NCBI GenBank assembly: GCA_000828835.1 | Contig: AP014633.1 | Span: forward strand, 3,162,001-3,226,000 | DNA: 64,000 bases | Reading direction: 5' to 3' | From: Thioploca ingrica | Lineage (GTDB): Bacteria > Pseudomonadota > Gammaproteobacteria > Beggiatoales > Beggiatoaceae | Part shown: positions 27,585 to 36,500 of the stretch, piece after piece | How positions within the stretch are numbered: the first letter of the stretch is position 1 | Layout of the letters: the number at the start of each line of letters is the position of its first letter | Made by a program: the position numbers and the translations under genes | Notes under the pieces: model-generated | Seen by the model: only the letters and a program-made list of their open reading frames with translations | Told to the model about the DNA's origin: nothing | Database searches by the model: none

Positions 27585-28271
27585 ATGGAACTTTCTTATC
27601 TAATTGATGTTATCTTACATCTGGACAAATATTTAGTCGAATTTACCACTCAATATGGCTTTTGGATTTATCTGATATTGTTTCTCATTGTGTTTTGTGA
27701 AACTGGCTTAGTGGTGACACCTTTTTTACCGGGAGATTCCTTATTATTTGCAGTCGGAACACTGTGTGCAGTAGGGGAAATCAATATAACAACGATATTA
27801 CTCCTGCTGATAATCGCAGCAATTCTAGGAGATAGCATTAACTATTGGATAGGGAATATTATTGGGCCAAAGGCGTTCCAGGATGAAGATTCTAAATGGT
27901 TCAATAAAAAATACTTGGAACGGACTCATCAATTTTATGAAAAGTATGGTGGTAAAACCATTATCATTGCCCGTTTTGTGCCTATCATCCGAACTTTTGC
28001 ACCTTTTGTCGCCGGTATTGGGCAAATGACGTATTCTCGGTTTTTACTCTACAATGTCGTTGGAGGAATTGCTTGGGTTACTCTGTTGCTGTACGCTGGC
28101 TATTTCTTTGGCAATGTGCCCATCGTCAAAAAGAATTTTTCTCTGGTTATCTTAATTATCATTATTCTATCTCTCATGCCAGCCGTTATTGAATTTTGGC
28201 GCCAGCGTCGCTTGCAACCCGTCGGTAATTCACCTGCAACCAAGGAAACCAATCAAGCCCGTGGGGAATAA
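27585..28271 (+). CDS. DedA family inner-membrane protein
   Basis: A 228-residue membrane protein of the DedA/VTT family. The re-entrant loop motifs are FLPGDSLLFAVG near residue 50 and ARFVPIIRTFAPFVAGIGQM near residue 130, with the conserved Glu (FCETGLVV) and Arg residues. Family members flip undecaprenyl phosphate or phospholipids and support membrane homeostasis. The C-terminal tail is basic. The four-hairpin array downstream begins about 160 bases after its stop codon. Confidence 0.9.
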   Translation: MELSYLIDVILHLDKYLVEFTTQYGFWIYLILFLIVFCETGLVVTPFLPGDSLLFAVGTLCAVGEINITTILLLLIIAAILGDSINYWIGNIIGPKAFQDEDSKWFNKKYLERTHQFYEKYGGKTIIIARFVPIIRTFAPFVAGIGQMTYSRFLLYNVVGGIAWVTLLLYAGYFFGNVPIVKKNFSLVILIIIILSLMPAVIEFWRQRRLQPVGNSPATKETNQARGE

Positions 28272-28430
28272 ATTTAAAACCCATTTAAATTGGTAAGCGA
28301 CTTAGAATTGACAAACCCGTTGAATACTTGACGACCTATTCATGATAAGCCAGTGAACTAAAGAGATTACTTCTGTTTTTAATTAGCCACGTTGCCACTT
28401 GTTATTACACTCATTAAAAAATAACTAAGG

Positions 28431-28514
28431 AATATGGTATAGATATTGCCCCTAATTTCCTATTCCTCCTCATGTTTTTTGCCTCTCAAGTTTATAATTT
28501 GAGAGGTCTTTTTA
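28431..28514 (+). ncRNA. Putative sibling small RNA A with intrinsic terminator
   Basis: First of four similar units between the DedA gene and the 104-residue gene. It begins AATATGGTATAG, carries the C-rich motif CCTCCT at 28465-28470, and ends in a perfect 8-bp stem (28482-28489 with 28499-28506) followed by a T-tract. The C-rich motif is complementary to a Shine-Dalgarno sequence, a hallmark of small RNAs that block ribosome binding. No reading frame with a start codon fits it. Length near 85 bases. RNA start is a guess from the conserved 5' motif. Confidence 0.5.
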
Positions 28515-28554
28515 TATGGAGAGTTACAATCTTTTTAAGATAGCTCTCATTTTT

Positions 28555-28655
28555 AATGATGGCAGATATTTTGCCTAATTCAATACTATCCTCCTTTGTA
28601 TTGTTAATGCTCCTCTTGATCTTTCATAAAGAAACGGAACAAGAGGAGTTTTTTT
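28555..28655 (+). ncRNA. Putative sibling small RNA B with intrinsic terminator
   Basis: It begins AATGATGGCAGATATT, aligned with unit A, and shares TTGCC..TAATT and ATCCTCCT. The CCTCCT motif (28590-28595) lies in the loop of a perfect 6-bp stem CAATAC (28581-28586) / GTATTG (28598-28603), which would present it for base pairing. The terminator is a perfect 9-bp stem (28610-28618 with 28640-28648) followed by seven T. A 34-codon frame starting at 28556 overlaps it; sibling units lack an equivalent, so RNA is favoured. Confidence 0.5.
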
Positions 28656-28719
28656 ATTTATAAAAATACCCGCTATCTTGTCATTAACTATAAGAATGAT
28701 TTCCTTTTTAAAAATCAAA

Positions 28720-28808
28720 AATATGGTAAACAAATTGCATAAGCAACTGTGGACTTCTCCTTATGTGTGGTTGGGCCTCTCTATCGTTTTAGTGAGGGGC
28801 CTTTTTTT
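28720..28808 (+). ncRNA. Putative sibling small RNA C with intrinsic terminator
   Basis: It begins AATATGGTAAAC and shares 16 of 19 bases with the start of unit A (AATATGGTA, then ATTGC). The motif TTCTCCTT is at 28755-28762, partly in the loop of a CATAAG/CTTATG stem (28738-28743 with 28760-28765). The terminator stem pairs 28774-28781 with 28794-28801 (one G-U), then seven T. A 30-codon frame from 28722 overlaps it and is not preferred because no Shine-Dalgarno is seen. Confidence 0.5.
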
Positions 28809-28830
28809 AACCTAATTATCCCGATTTTTT

Positions 28831-28930
28831 AATAAGTGGTACCCGATTAACGTGACCATTTATTTAATAACATCTCCTTAATGTATAGTAGTTGATTCAG
28901 CCTTTCTTCACCTTTGAAAGGCTTTTTTTT
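28831..28930 (+). ncRNA. Putative sibling small RNA D with intrinsic terminator
   Basis: The most diverged unit. CTCCTTA (28874-28880) forms the loop of a 4-bp ACAT/ATGT stem, again exposing a CUCC motif. The terminator is a perfect 8-bp stem (AGCCTTTC at 28899-28906 with GAAAGGCT at 28916-28923) followed by eight T. Its 5' boundary is guessed by analogy with the other units. Confidence 0.45.
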
Positions 28931-28956
28931 ATTATCTTAGAATAAATTCTATAAAA

Positions 28957-29271
28957 CTAATGTTCTGTGGGCGGAATTAGATTATTTCCTCGATATTTGA
29001 TAACTGCCAATCTTACAATTTCTAACGCTTCTTGATGTGCTGGTAACTTATTTTCAAAGGGATTCAATGCCAGTCTTTCTTGGGCTAAACAATTGATTAA
29101 AGCAAAAGCAGCAATTTCAACAGCGATAGGTTCATTCCGTAAGGCCTCCTGATTTAAGCCTTGTTTTATTAACTCCATTTTAAATGCAGCTACTAATTCT
29201 TTAATCGTTTCTTGTAATTCATTGGCTGCTGCTTGGTAATCTGCTTGCATTGTTTCTTTCCATCTCCCCAA
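28957..29271 (-). CDS. Hypothetical small helical protein
   Basis: A 104-residue protein, all predicted helix, no signal peptide (TIKELVAAFKMELIKQGLNQ, LALNPFENKLPAHQEALEIV). I do not recognise it. A second possible start is the Met at residue 8. It faces the small-RNA array tail to tail and is transcribed away from the lipoprotein gene at 29403. Composition looks like a real cytosolic protein. Confidence 0.55.
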   Translation of the reverse strand: MGRWKETMQADYQAAANELQETIKELVAAFKMELIKQGLNQEALRNEPIAVEIAAFALINCLAQERLALNPFENKLPAHQEALEIVRLAVIKYRGNNLIPPTEH

Positions 29272-29402
29272 TCAATGAAAATGATTTCATACACACTTTC
29301 TTGCTACTTAAATCGACTCTCGTTTTTCTAGCGAAAAGAATCAAATGACATAGTATCATATTAATCGGTTATAAAGTAATTACTCTGGAATGCTTAAAAA
29401 CG

Positions 29403-29861
29403 ATGTTATTGTTTAAAAAAATATTACTCGTAACAATCCTGTTAATAATGATAAGTTGCACCTCAGTCATTCCACCTACATTTGTTGAAACCCACGATGA
29501 AACTGGAAATTGGCAAGCGATTTATCTTCATAATAATTACGGATTTTTTCAGGATAAAAATCAACAAGTTTGGCAACGTGTTGTCGATGTTCTTGCCGAA
29601 AAATACGATTTAGAAGTTCTCGATCAAGCGAGTGGATACATTCGGACGGCTTGGAAATCTCTTTTAGAAGCAGATGGAAAAAAATACCGTAGTCGAATCA
29701 CATTAAAGATGCAAGGTACGATTTGGCATACAGCTAAGCTTAAAACCGAAGCACAATGGTGGGATAACCACAAAAAAACTTGGTTGACCGGTTACGATAC
29801 CGCTATTTTAGAAGCAATTTACCAAGATCTTCAAGGACGAATTGGTACCACCATAAAGTAA
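29403..29861 (+). CDS. Small lipoprotein of unknown function
   Basis: A 152-residue protein with a type II signal peptide and lipobox IMISC, so it should be anchored in the outer or inner membrane. The mature part has VDVLAEKYDLEVLDQASGYIRTAWK, then RSRITLKMQGTIW and TGYDTAILEAIYQDLQGRIG. This resembles the general layout of small periplasmic lipoproteins with a compact alpha/beta domain. No known domain is recognised with confidence. Confidence 0.7.
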   Translation: MLLFKKILLVTILLIMISCTSVIPPTFVETHDETGNWQAIYLHNNYGFFQDKNQQVWQRVVDVLAEKYDLEVLDQASGYIRTAWKSLLEADGKKYRSRITLKMQGTIWHTAKLKTEAQWWDNHKKTWLTGYDTAILEAIYQDLQGRIGTTIK

Positions 29862-29942
29862 TTTTAACGTATTAGTCATCTTGATTTAATATGAACTAGA
29901 AATTCACTTAAGGATAATTTTGCTTTAAACGTAGAATAGTAA

Positions 29943-29951
29943 TGTTATAAT
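29943..29951 (+). promoter_or_regulatory. Extended -10 element upstream of the two-gene module
   Basis: TGTTATAAT (29943-29951), identical to the elements before the DedA gene and mutS, lies 98 bases before the start of the 135-residue gene. It would give a leader of about 90 bases. Confidence 0.5.
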
Positions 29952-30048
29952 CTATTTGTAGTTAAAATCATTGGCTTTATCGTTCACAAGTACTACACTA
30001 ATCGCGATTCTTGAAATGCAATACCAATAAACTTGGAGAACCATTACC

Positions 30049-30456
30049 ATGAACGACCACAATGCTTACACCATCAACACCGGCGCCTTATTCTATGCTT
30101 TAAACTCCCATAGGAAAAGCAAAAATCTGACAGAAATTGATAACTCCCTAATAGCCAGCAAGTTAGGTATTTTGTTTGCTCTCAAAACGAACGGTTACGT
30201 TAATTTCAAAACGGATTTAATTCAGTTAAATGATGCCCAACTGATTGCTTTACGAGAGATTCTTGATCAACATTTTGACGCTAATATCACTGAGCAAATT
30301 CGGACCTTGGTCATAACCTCAGAAACAGTAACTACCAATAATAGCGGTGATACTGAGCACATTATTTCTGCCAACTCAGAAAAAAAGTCAGGACTGTTGG
30401 GAAAAATCAAAGGGTTTTTTAGAAATAAATCTCGCGTCCAGGAGAGACATGTATGA
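30049..30456 (+). CDS. Hypothetical protein, first gene of a two-gene module
   Basis: A 135-residue protein not recognised. The N-terminal 85 residues look like a compact helical domain (SLIASKLGILFALKTNGYVN, LNDAQLIALREILDQHF). After a polar linker it ends in a basic amphipathic segment GLLGKIKGFFRNKSR that could touch membrane or nucleic acid. It overlaps the next gene by four bases (ATGA at 30453-30456), so the two products are translationally coupled and probably work together. Confidence 0.65.
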   Translation: MNDHNAYTINTGALFYALNSHRKSKNLTEIDNSLIASKLGILFALKTNGYVNFKTDLIQLNDAQLIALREILDQHFDANITEQIRTLVITSETVTTNNSGDTEHIISANSEKKSGLLGKIKGFFRNKSRVQERHV

Positions 30457-31673
30457 GTGCTGCCGAACCACAATATACGCCTCTTCAACAACGTACAATC
30501 GGTGGACATAATCTGATTGGTGGATTAAGCCGAGTCTACCATTGTAATTTTTATAATTCCTATTTGCAAATGACCGTGTTATTAACGCAGGGAATGGGAG
30601 AACATCAACCGGAGCGGTTGTTAACGGATTCAATAACTGTGTTAGTGCAGTTATTAAAACAGCGTGGTTATACTGTTGCTGATTTGCTTCAGGAATTTGC
30701 TTATTGTGGTTTTGGATTACTTCAATCGATTGATGATAAAACGTGGATTACACCACGTTCCCATTACAGTGAAGCCATTTGTATTCACGGTAAACCCAGT
30801 AAAAGCTGTTATTTCACGACCGGTTATTTACAAGGTTTAATGGACAAAATGGTAGTGGAGACCGAATGTAAAATGCTGGGTGCCTCCATGGATCAATTTG
30901 TAGTACAGGATAAAGCACTCCAGCTAGAAAATTATCTTCAGCGTGATTTTGAATTACGACTCGATATTCCTAAACGATTTGCTTTTACTGGCTGTCAACA
31001 GTTTAACACCTCGGTTGACGAAGACCAGATTATTACGCAGTTGCAAACCCTGCCTTTATATGGCAAGAATGCACCCGAAGGCAACGGTTTGATTGAAGCT
31101 TTTGGTGCCGTATTAACCAATCACTTTGCTGATTACTATAACCGTATTAGTTACGAAACCTACTCCGCTTTACGTCAAATCGGTATACCTGAAGAAGATA
31201 GTAAAGAAATGTTCATTCAAGCGGGACATATTTGTGCCTTTAATACCTTTGGACGAATTATGAGCAGTCCAGAATGGTATCAACTTATCGCCCCGATGTG
31301 CTCATCCCGAGAAGATTGGTTACACGCTATGGTAGCAGTTATCAATGTCCTGGGTTGGGGTATTTATCGTATTGAGAAGATTGTTGCCGAAAAAGAATTT
31401 ATCGTTCGAGTCTATAATTCCTATGAAGGCATTGGCTATCGGCGCATATACCCACCGGCTGCAGATAGAAACATTTCATTTTTAGCGATGGGTGCTACTT
31501 TAGGCTTAATCCATCTACTATGGAAAGTCGATATTCGTGATAAACCTTCTTTAACTCAAGAATTCTATGTTCAACAATTTAACAATCCCAACAATAGTTA
31601 TAGTGTTGAGCAAACTCATGCGATTGCCGCCGGTGATGACTATGATAGATTAGTAATATCTAAATTCTATTAA
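30453..31673 (+). CDS. Unknown two-lobed protein, possibly V4R-like
   Basis: A 406-residue soluble protein. The first half contains YSEAICIHGKPSKSCYFTTGYLQGLMDKM followed by ETECKMLG. The Cys-x-Gly-rich order C-x(8)-C-Y-x-T-G-Y-x-x-G is reminiscent of 4-vinyl-reductase (V4R) ligand-binding domains. The second half (about 190-400) repeats the overall order AMVAVINVLGWGIYRIEK ... GATLGLIHLLWK, suggesting an internal duplication. The assignment is weak. It is coupled to the upstream 135-residue gene. Role unknown; a small-molecule or metal sensor is one possibility. Confidence 0.6.
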   Translation: MSAAEPQYTPLQQRTIGGHNLIGGLSRVYHCNFYNSYLQMTVLLTQGMGEHQPERLLTDSITVLVQLLKQRGYTVADLLQEFAYCGFGLLQSIDDKTWITPRSHYSEAICIHGKPSKSCYFTTGYLQGLMDKMVVETECKMLGASMDQFVVQDKALQLENYLQRDFELRLDIPKRFAFTGCQQFNTSVDEDQIITQLQTLPLYGKNAPEGNGLIEAFGAVLTNHFADYYNRISYETYSALRQIGIPEEDSKEMFIQAGHICAFNTFGRIMSSPEWYQLIAPMCSSREDWLHAMVAVINVLGWGIYRIEKIVAEKEFIVRVYNSYEGIGYRRIYPPAADRNISFLAMGATLGLIHLLWKVDIRDKPSLTQEFYVQQFNNPNNSYSVEQTHAIAAGDDYDRLVISKFY

Positions 31674-31847
31674 ATTCTAATGGTCGCCTATCAAACCAAC
31701 CGGCTTACCCTGAGGCGTAAGTATTGCTAATTAATAATGGTTCTGCTGGCGATAAAGATATCTGCTTAATTCAATTCGCCAGCGAGTTTACTTGCCCTTT
31801 GTTAAGTAGAATGAGGTACTACTTAATAGTGGGATGAAAAATTCATT

Positions 31848-32204
31848 TCATGGATTAAGCACGGCATGGTGCCATTGCGTAGCCTGTGTTAAATTATTTT
31901 CTGTCCATTGAGTCACTTGCTTTTTGGTATCAAGCAATACATCTACTGTCACATGGACATTATTCACTACCTGTTTTCTAAAATTGTTCAATAATTCGGT
32001 TTGAGTAGTGATAACCTCTCCCAGCCCTTTAGCTTGTGTCCAAGCTTGCACTTGTTTGTTACCATTTTCTACACAAATCCCGATGAATTCCAGTTGTTGT
32101 TGAGCTAAGGTTATGAACAAATTGCTATTAATATCAATCCACTTTTGGGTAGCGGCAAAATTATCTTGGTTTAATTCCAACCATTTGGTTGTTTGAGTTT
32201 GCAT
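31848..32204 (-). CDS. Phasin family protein
   Basis: A 118-residue helical protein (start taken at the ATG at 32202-32204, 10 bases after GGAG; a Met 10 codons upstream lacks a ribosome site). The sequence is typical of phasins: repeated aromatic/Gln-rich amphipathic helices such as ATQKWIDINSNLFITLAQQQLEF, and TQATQWHHAVLNP at the end. Phasins coat polyhydroxyalkanoate granules. No PHA synthase is in the window. Confidence 0.75.
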   Translation of the reverse strand: MQTQTTKWLELNQDNFAATQKWIDINSNLFITLAQQQLEFIGICVENGNKQVQAWTQAKGLGEVITTQTELLNNFRKQVVNNVHVTVDVLLDTKKQVTQWTENNLTQATQWHHAVLNP

Positions 32205-32265
32205 GTTATTTCTCCGGTGAATGATGCGGTGCAATAATTACTATACTGTAACATATAGTTCCATA

Positions 32266-32496
32266 TTACCTAATTGTCAAGTTAAATATTGATTTATTAG
32301 ATACATTAATCTGCGATTGAATAAGAAAATTATGTTGCAATGCAATATATAATATCTTATTTAGTAAGACTGTCAACTTTATTTTGCACTTTGACTTCAT
32401 AGTGGGTTGGTAACTTTTTACCGGCTTTGGGGAATCAATAGCAAAAAGAAAATTAATGACAGGGGTATCCAGATAAATTTTAAGTGTTTTCCTCAT
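32266..32496 (-). pseudogene. Remnant of a PIN-domain toxin gene
   Basis: Only the first 28 or so residues (TLKIYLDTPVINFLFAIDSP) look like the start of a PIN-domain ribonuclease, including the first catalytic Asp in YLDT. After that the frame has unrelated Lys/Asn-rich sequence and stops at 76 codons, whereas a PIN protein has about 130-150. It is best read as a broken toxin gene. Confidence 0.6.
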
Positions 32497-32852
32497 GGCT
32501 TTTACGGCCCCCTTTATTCAAGATATTGGGCGAGAATCCTTTCAAGGTAGCTCAGATTTTGCTTCCCCGGATTCTGAAAGTTATCTACCCGTAAAGAACA
32601 CAACAAAAAGGAGATGGGGGAATTTCGGGAAATCGGCCCTTAGTACCTCAACTTAGTAAAAGTAGGTGAATTGGAAAGAAATCGTTTGGTGTGTAACGTG
32701 AGTTAATTATATATAAATTCTAATTAAATCCAGAAAGTTAACTGAGTTTCTTTCTAAAGATAAAATAAGTATTTGTAAGTGATTACTAATTTGACTAATA
32801 TAAATGAGTTGTAATAAATCCTTCGTTCAGATTAGTTTAGGTAAATTATATC
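32497..32852. other. Gene-free stretch before the ComEA-like gene
   Basis: No coding frame, hairpin or repeat stands out in these 356 bases. The AT-rich 32700-32850 part presumably holds the promoter of the ComEA-like gene, but no clear -35/-10 pair could be chosen. Confidence 0.5.
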
Positions 32853-33326
32853 ATGAAACTTCTTGTGAGAAAAACGGGTTGCATTGGTTTATTCACGTTA
32901 TCAATCGCTATTTCAACTGGATTACTCGCGCAGACGCCGGCGCAGCCTGATCAAGTTAAACCGGCAGCGACTGCCCAAACTGAAGAAAAACTGGTTGATA
33001 TTAACACGGCAGATGCTGAGACATTGGAACGCCAACTGGAAGGGATAGGTCCCAAAAAGGCCACCGCTATTGTTGAATTTCGGGAAAAAAATGGCTTTTT
33101 TAAGTCTCTAAGTGACTTAGAACAAGTGTATGGAATAGGGAAAAAAACGCTAGCAAGAAATCAGGATAAAATTAAAATTGTCATACCGGCTGCTACTGAA
33201 GTGACTACTCAAGAGCCTTCTTCACCACCAGCCAAGCAGACTGTTTCTAAAGAGGGATCGCCGGCACCAACAACCGTCACCAATCAAACCGCGACCCCAA
33301 CTACAGAAGTTCATTCTGCTCAATAG
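32853..33326 (+). CDS. ComEA-like helix-hairpin-helix DNA-binding protein
   Basis: A 157-residue protein with an N-terminal signal peptide (residues 1-26) and a double helix-hairpin-helix domain at about 50-110: VDINTADAETLERQLEGIGP and FKSLSDLEQVYGIGKKTL. These bind double-stranded DNA without sequence preference. ComEA captures DNA in the periplasm during uptake. The Pro/Thr-rich tail (residues 115-157) is disordered. No other competence gene is adjacent. An intrinsic terminator follows at 33343-33391. Confidence 0.85.
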   Translation: MKLLVRKTGCIGLFTLSIAISTGLLAQTPAQPDQVKPAATAQTEEKLVDINTADAETLERQLEGIGPKKATAIVEFREKNGFFKSLSDLEQVYGIGKKTLARNQDKIKIVIPAATEVTTQEPSSPPAKQTVSKEGSPAPTTVTNQTATPTTEVHSAQ

Positions 33327-33342
33327 GCTTAATAATTTACTT

Positions 33343-33391
33343 AACCTGGTAGTGCTAAACCGGTAGTGGTATAAACCGGTCAGGTTTTTTT
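33343..33391 (+). terminator. Intrinsic terminator after the ComEA-like gene
   Basis: AACCTG (33343-33348) pairs with CAGGTT (33381-33386), enclosing an inner ACCGGT/ACCGGT stem (33359-33364 with 33375-33380), followed by a run of T. Confidence 0.7.
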
Positions 33392-33520
33392 GGAAAAATC
33401 ACTACTCTTTTAGCACCACCAGACACTTTTTAGTCACCGAGGGTTTTGATACCTGAATACTTATCTCGATGGCTGGGTCATTAGAAACGAGAGTTCACCC
33501 ATCAGCCAACGCTAACCTCG

Positions 33521-36500
33521 TTATTTAGAGCTGAGCCTGGGATCCTCACTGGGATAAATAAACTGCACACCTTCACCCAAATTGACTTCCACAGCTAACT
33601 TCACTCCCTCGCCAATCGTGACGTTTTCCAGATGGCTACCGGTTTGGATTTCTAAATGTTCCAGTAAAGCCGGTGCTTGAGCCTCACCGCTGATTTCACC
33701 AACCAGTTGACCACCAATGAGATGAGTCCCGGCCGCTAACTGAACATCGCGGAAGTAGCCACCCACTTGACTGGTGTTAATGATTTGACCCGCGAGTACG
33801 CCACCCTCAATCACTGCCCCCCGAAATTCAAAGTTCGCCATTTCACCGTGATTAATAATGTAACCGGTGACGATACCGCCGGTTAATCGGCTGTGGGGTT
33901 CTAGGGTTAAATTAGATACTCGACCTTGATTGGTCAAGGTACCGACTAACGTACCAGAAGAAATCATGCCATTTGGCCCCACAGTCAAATCAGTCAGTTT
34001 TTGTCCCGGTGCGTTACAAACCCAATCAACTAGGCTACTCGTATAGCAGGGTGGAGTTTCCGGCGGTAGGGAGGAGAATGCAATAGCGGCAGAGATAGCT
34101 TGGCTATCAGTAACCAGTGGTTCGGTTTCTGTATCTGACGAGGGTTCGGTGGCATCAGAGTTGGGGGCGGGAGAAATACAAGTTGATGTACTCCCACTGT
34201 TTGAATAATCGTCATTTCCCGAAGTCATGATGGTGGTTATACCAACAGAATGTAGATTATCGATGATGGCTTGGCGAGCCGGACTCTCACAATAATTTCT
34301 AGCGTCTTCGTCATCTAGATTAATAGTGATCGTTGCCAAAGGATAACCACTGCTATGCCATGTTAAGATTTGCTCTAACGCTCGTATTTGATCGGAGGAA
34401 AAACTTTTAATGCAAGGTGATGGATAGGGAGCGCAATAATCAGCATCATCCAAGCGAGAGAATACTTGAATGGCAATGAGATCAGCTTCACTAGCAACCG
34501 CTTCCGCAACTTGGGTACCATGCTCACATCCAGGGATAGCACAAGGAACAGCAGCACCCGTACCCACTTGCTCGTCATCACCACCGGGACATAACGTGGT
34601 TGCAGAGTAAGGCGCATAGGTCGTGGAATAGCAAGCTTCTGAGATTGCTTGATCGGCTAAGTCAGGATAAGTACTGTCTACGCCGGTATCTAGAATAGCG
34701 ATAGTTTGACTAGCACCAAGATAGTGATTTGCAGGGATATTAAGTCCACCTATCAAAAGTTTATCCAGTTCAATGTGAGTGATGAGCGGATTTTTCCTGA
34801 TATGGGCCAGTTGAATCGCATTAACTCCCATTGCCACATAGGGAATAGTGGTAAATAAGGTCGGGAAAGCCAGATTTTGGTCGCCAGTGGGTGAATCGAT
34901 TAAACTGGTTGATAAGCTATTGATAAATTGTTGTTGCAACTGAGCTATCTGTCTTCTTTGGTCTAAAATGGCGGCTGATGTCGGTAATTCGCCTTCCGGT
35001 TGGGTGACGAGATTGAGACTCAGAATAATTTTGGCGTAACCCTTGTCCTTAATTTCCTTTAATACTTCCTGAGATATTTCTATGCCAGAGTCTTTAATAA
35101 CCTCGACTGTCAGGGTATCGCTACCCACTATATCTTTATCATCGGTTACGGTCAAAGTGACTGTATAAGTACCCGTTGCCGTGTAAGTATGAGAAGCGCT
35201 GGCTGTATTAGCCGTACTGCCATCACCAAAATCCCACTGATAGTTGAGTCCATTATCAATGACAGCGGCGGCAAAAGTAGTTTCTTCATTTGGAGAGACC
35301 ACTTTATCCGTCCCCGCATTTATTTGGAAAACAAAGGTGGCTTGACACGCTTTATCTTTATTGATTACTACTGCTCCTCTCGGGTCACAATCGCCACTCC
35401 ACCCTTGAAATTGCCAACCATTCTTCGGTGTCGCTGTCAAAGTGACGTTGGTATCGATATTAAAAACGTATCGACATTGAGCACCACAATGAACCCCAAC
35501 GGGATCACTGCTAACTTGACCTTGACCAACGGTAGTTACTTTCAAGGGAAAACGTAATCTCTCAAAAGACGCAGTACAAGAACGATAGCCACTCATAAAC
35601 ACTTGGCCATCATCGCAATCACTTTGGTAACCGCTCCAGCCGGTAAATTGGGAATCCGCAGCCGCTATCGGAATCAGGTTAATCCATTTGGCGGTCTCAT
35701 AGGAATGGGAACATTTTACTTGGCTGCTTTCACAATCAATGCCACTGGGATCGGTGGTGACACGACCCTGACCAGTTCCGCTAAAGTGGATGGTGAGGTT
35801 CATGGTGGGGGGGAGCGGTTCGAGGGGAGGGGTAGTGGGTAGAGGGGTAGTGGGTAAAGGATTAAAGATCGGTGTACAACTCATATTAGTTGTGATAGTC
35901 AGTGAGTCAGCACAACCAACTCCATCGAGCACCAAAATCTGCGAAGTAAACGGCGCTAAAGTCAAACTACCACTCACCATCTGCCCATCAACCTTTCGAT
36001 AACCAGCACTTCCCAAAGGAATCATCATAGCAGTCTCCGTGGGATTAGTAAACAACTTCGCACGCTCAGTAGCATCATTAAAATTACCGGCCTCAATCGG
36101 CTCGAACATGATATTATCCAACCACACGATATCAGATTGGGCTTGAGGTTTGATCGAAAACGTTATCCGGCCATTGGTGGTACTTTGGGGTGAAGTAAAC
36201 AATAGCTGCTGCTCGCGCCGCTGCGGCCAATAGGCAAAGGGGAGTGGATTATCCTGTAACCATTGGGTGGGTTCGCCTTTCGGAGCATCACTGAGCATAA
36301 CCGTTATAACCCCAGAATTATTGGCAATGACACTAAATTTAAAGCGATAAAGTTGCCCGGCCACTAAGTTAAACCGGGGAGAAGAAAGGGTCGTGGCTTG
36401 CCCGTCCGTAAAGGTCACTTTTAAACTTCCACCGTCTAAACCCACTGGATTGGGTTCATGAGTTCCCCAACCCGACGCATCATTATCAAACGTGGCATTC

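Noticed and set aside
28556-28660. A 34-codon gene for a small membrane peptide in unit B, and a 30-codon one in unit C
   Set aside because: No Shine-Dalgarno, the terminator stem lies inside the frame, and units A and D have no matching frame.
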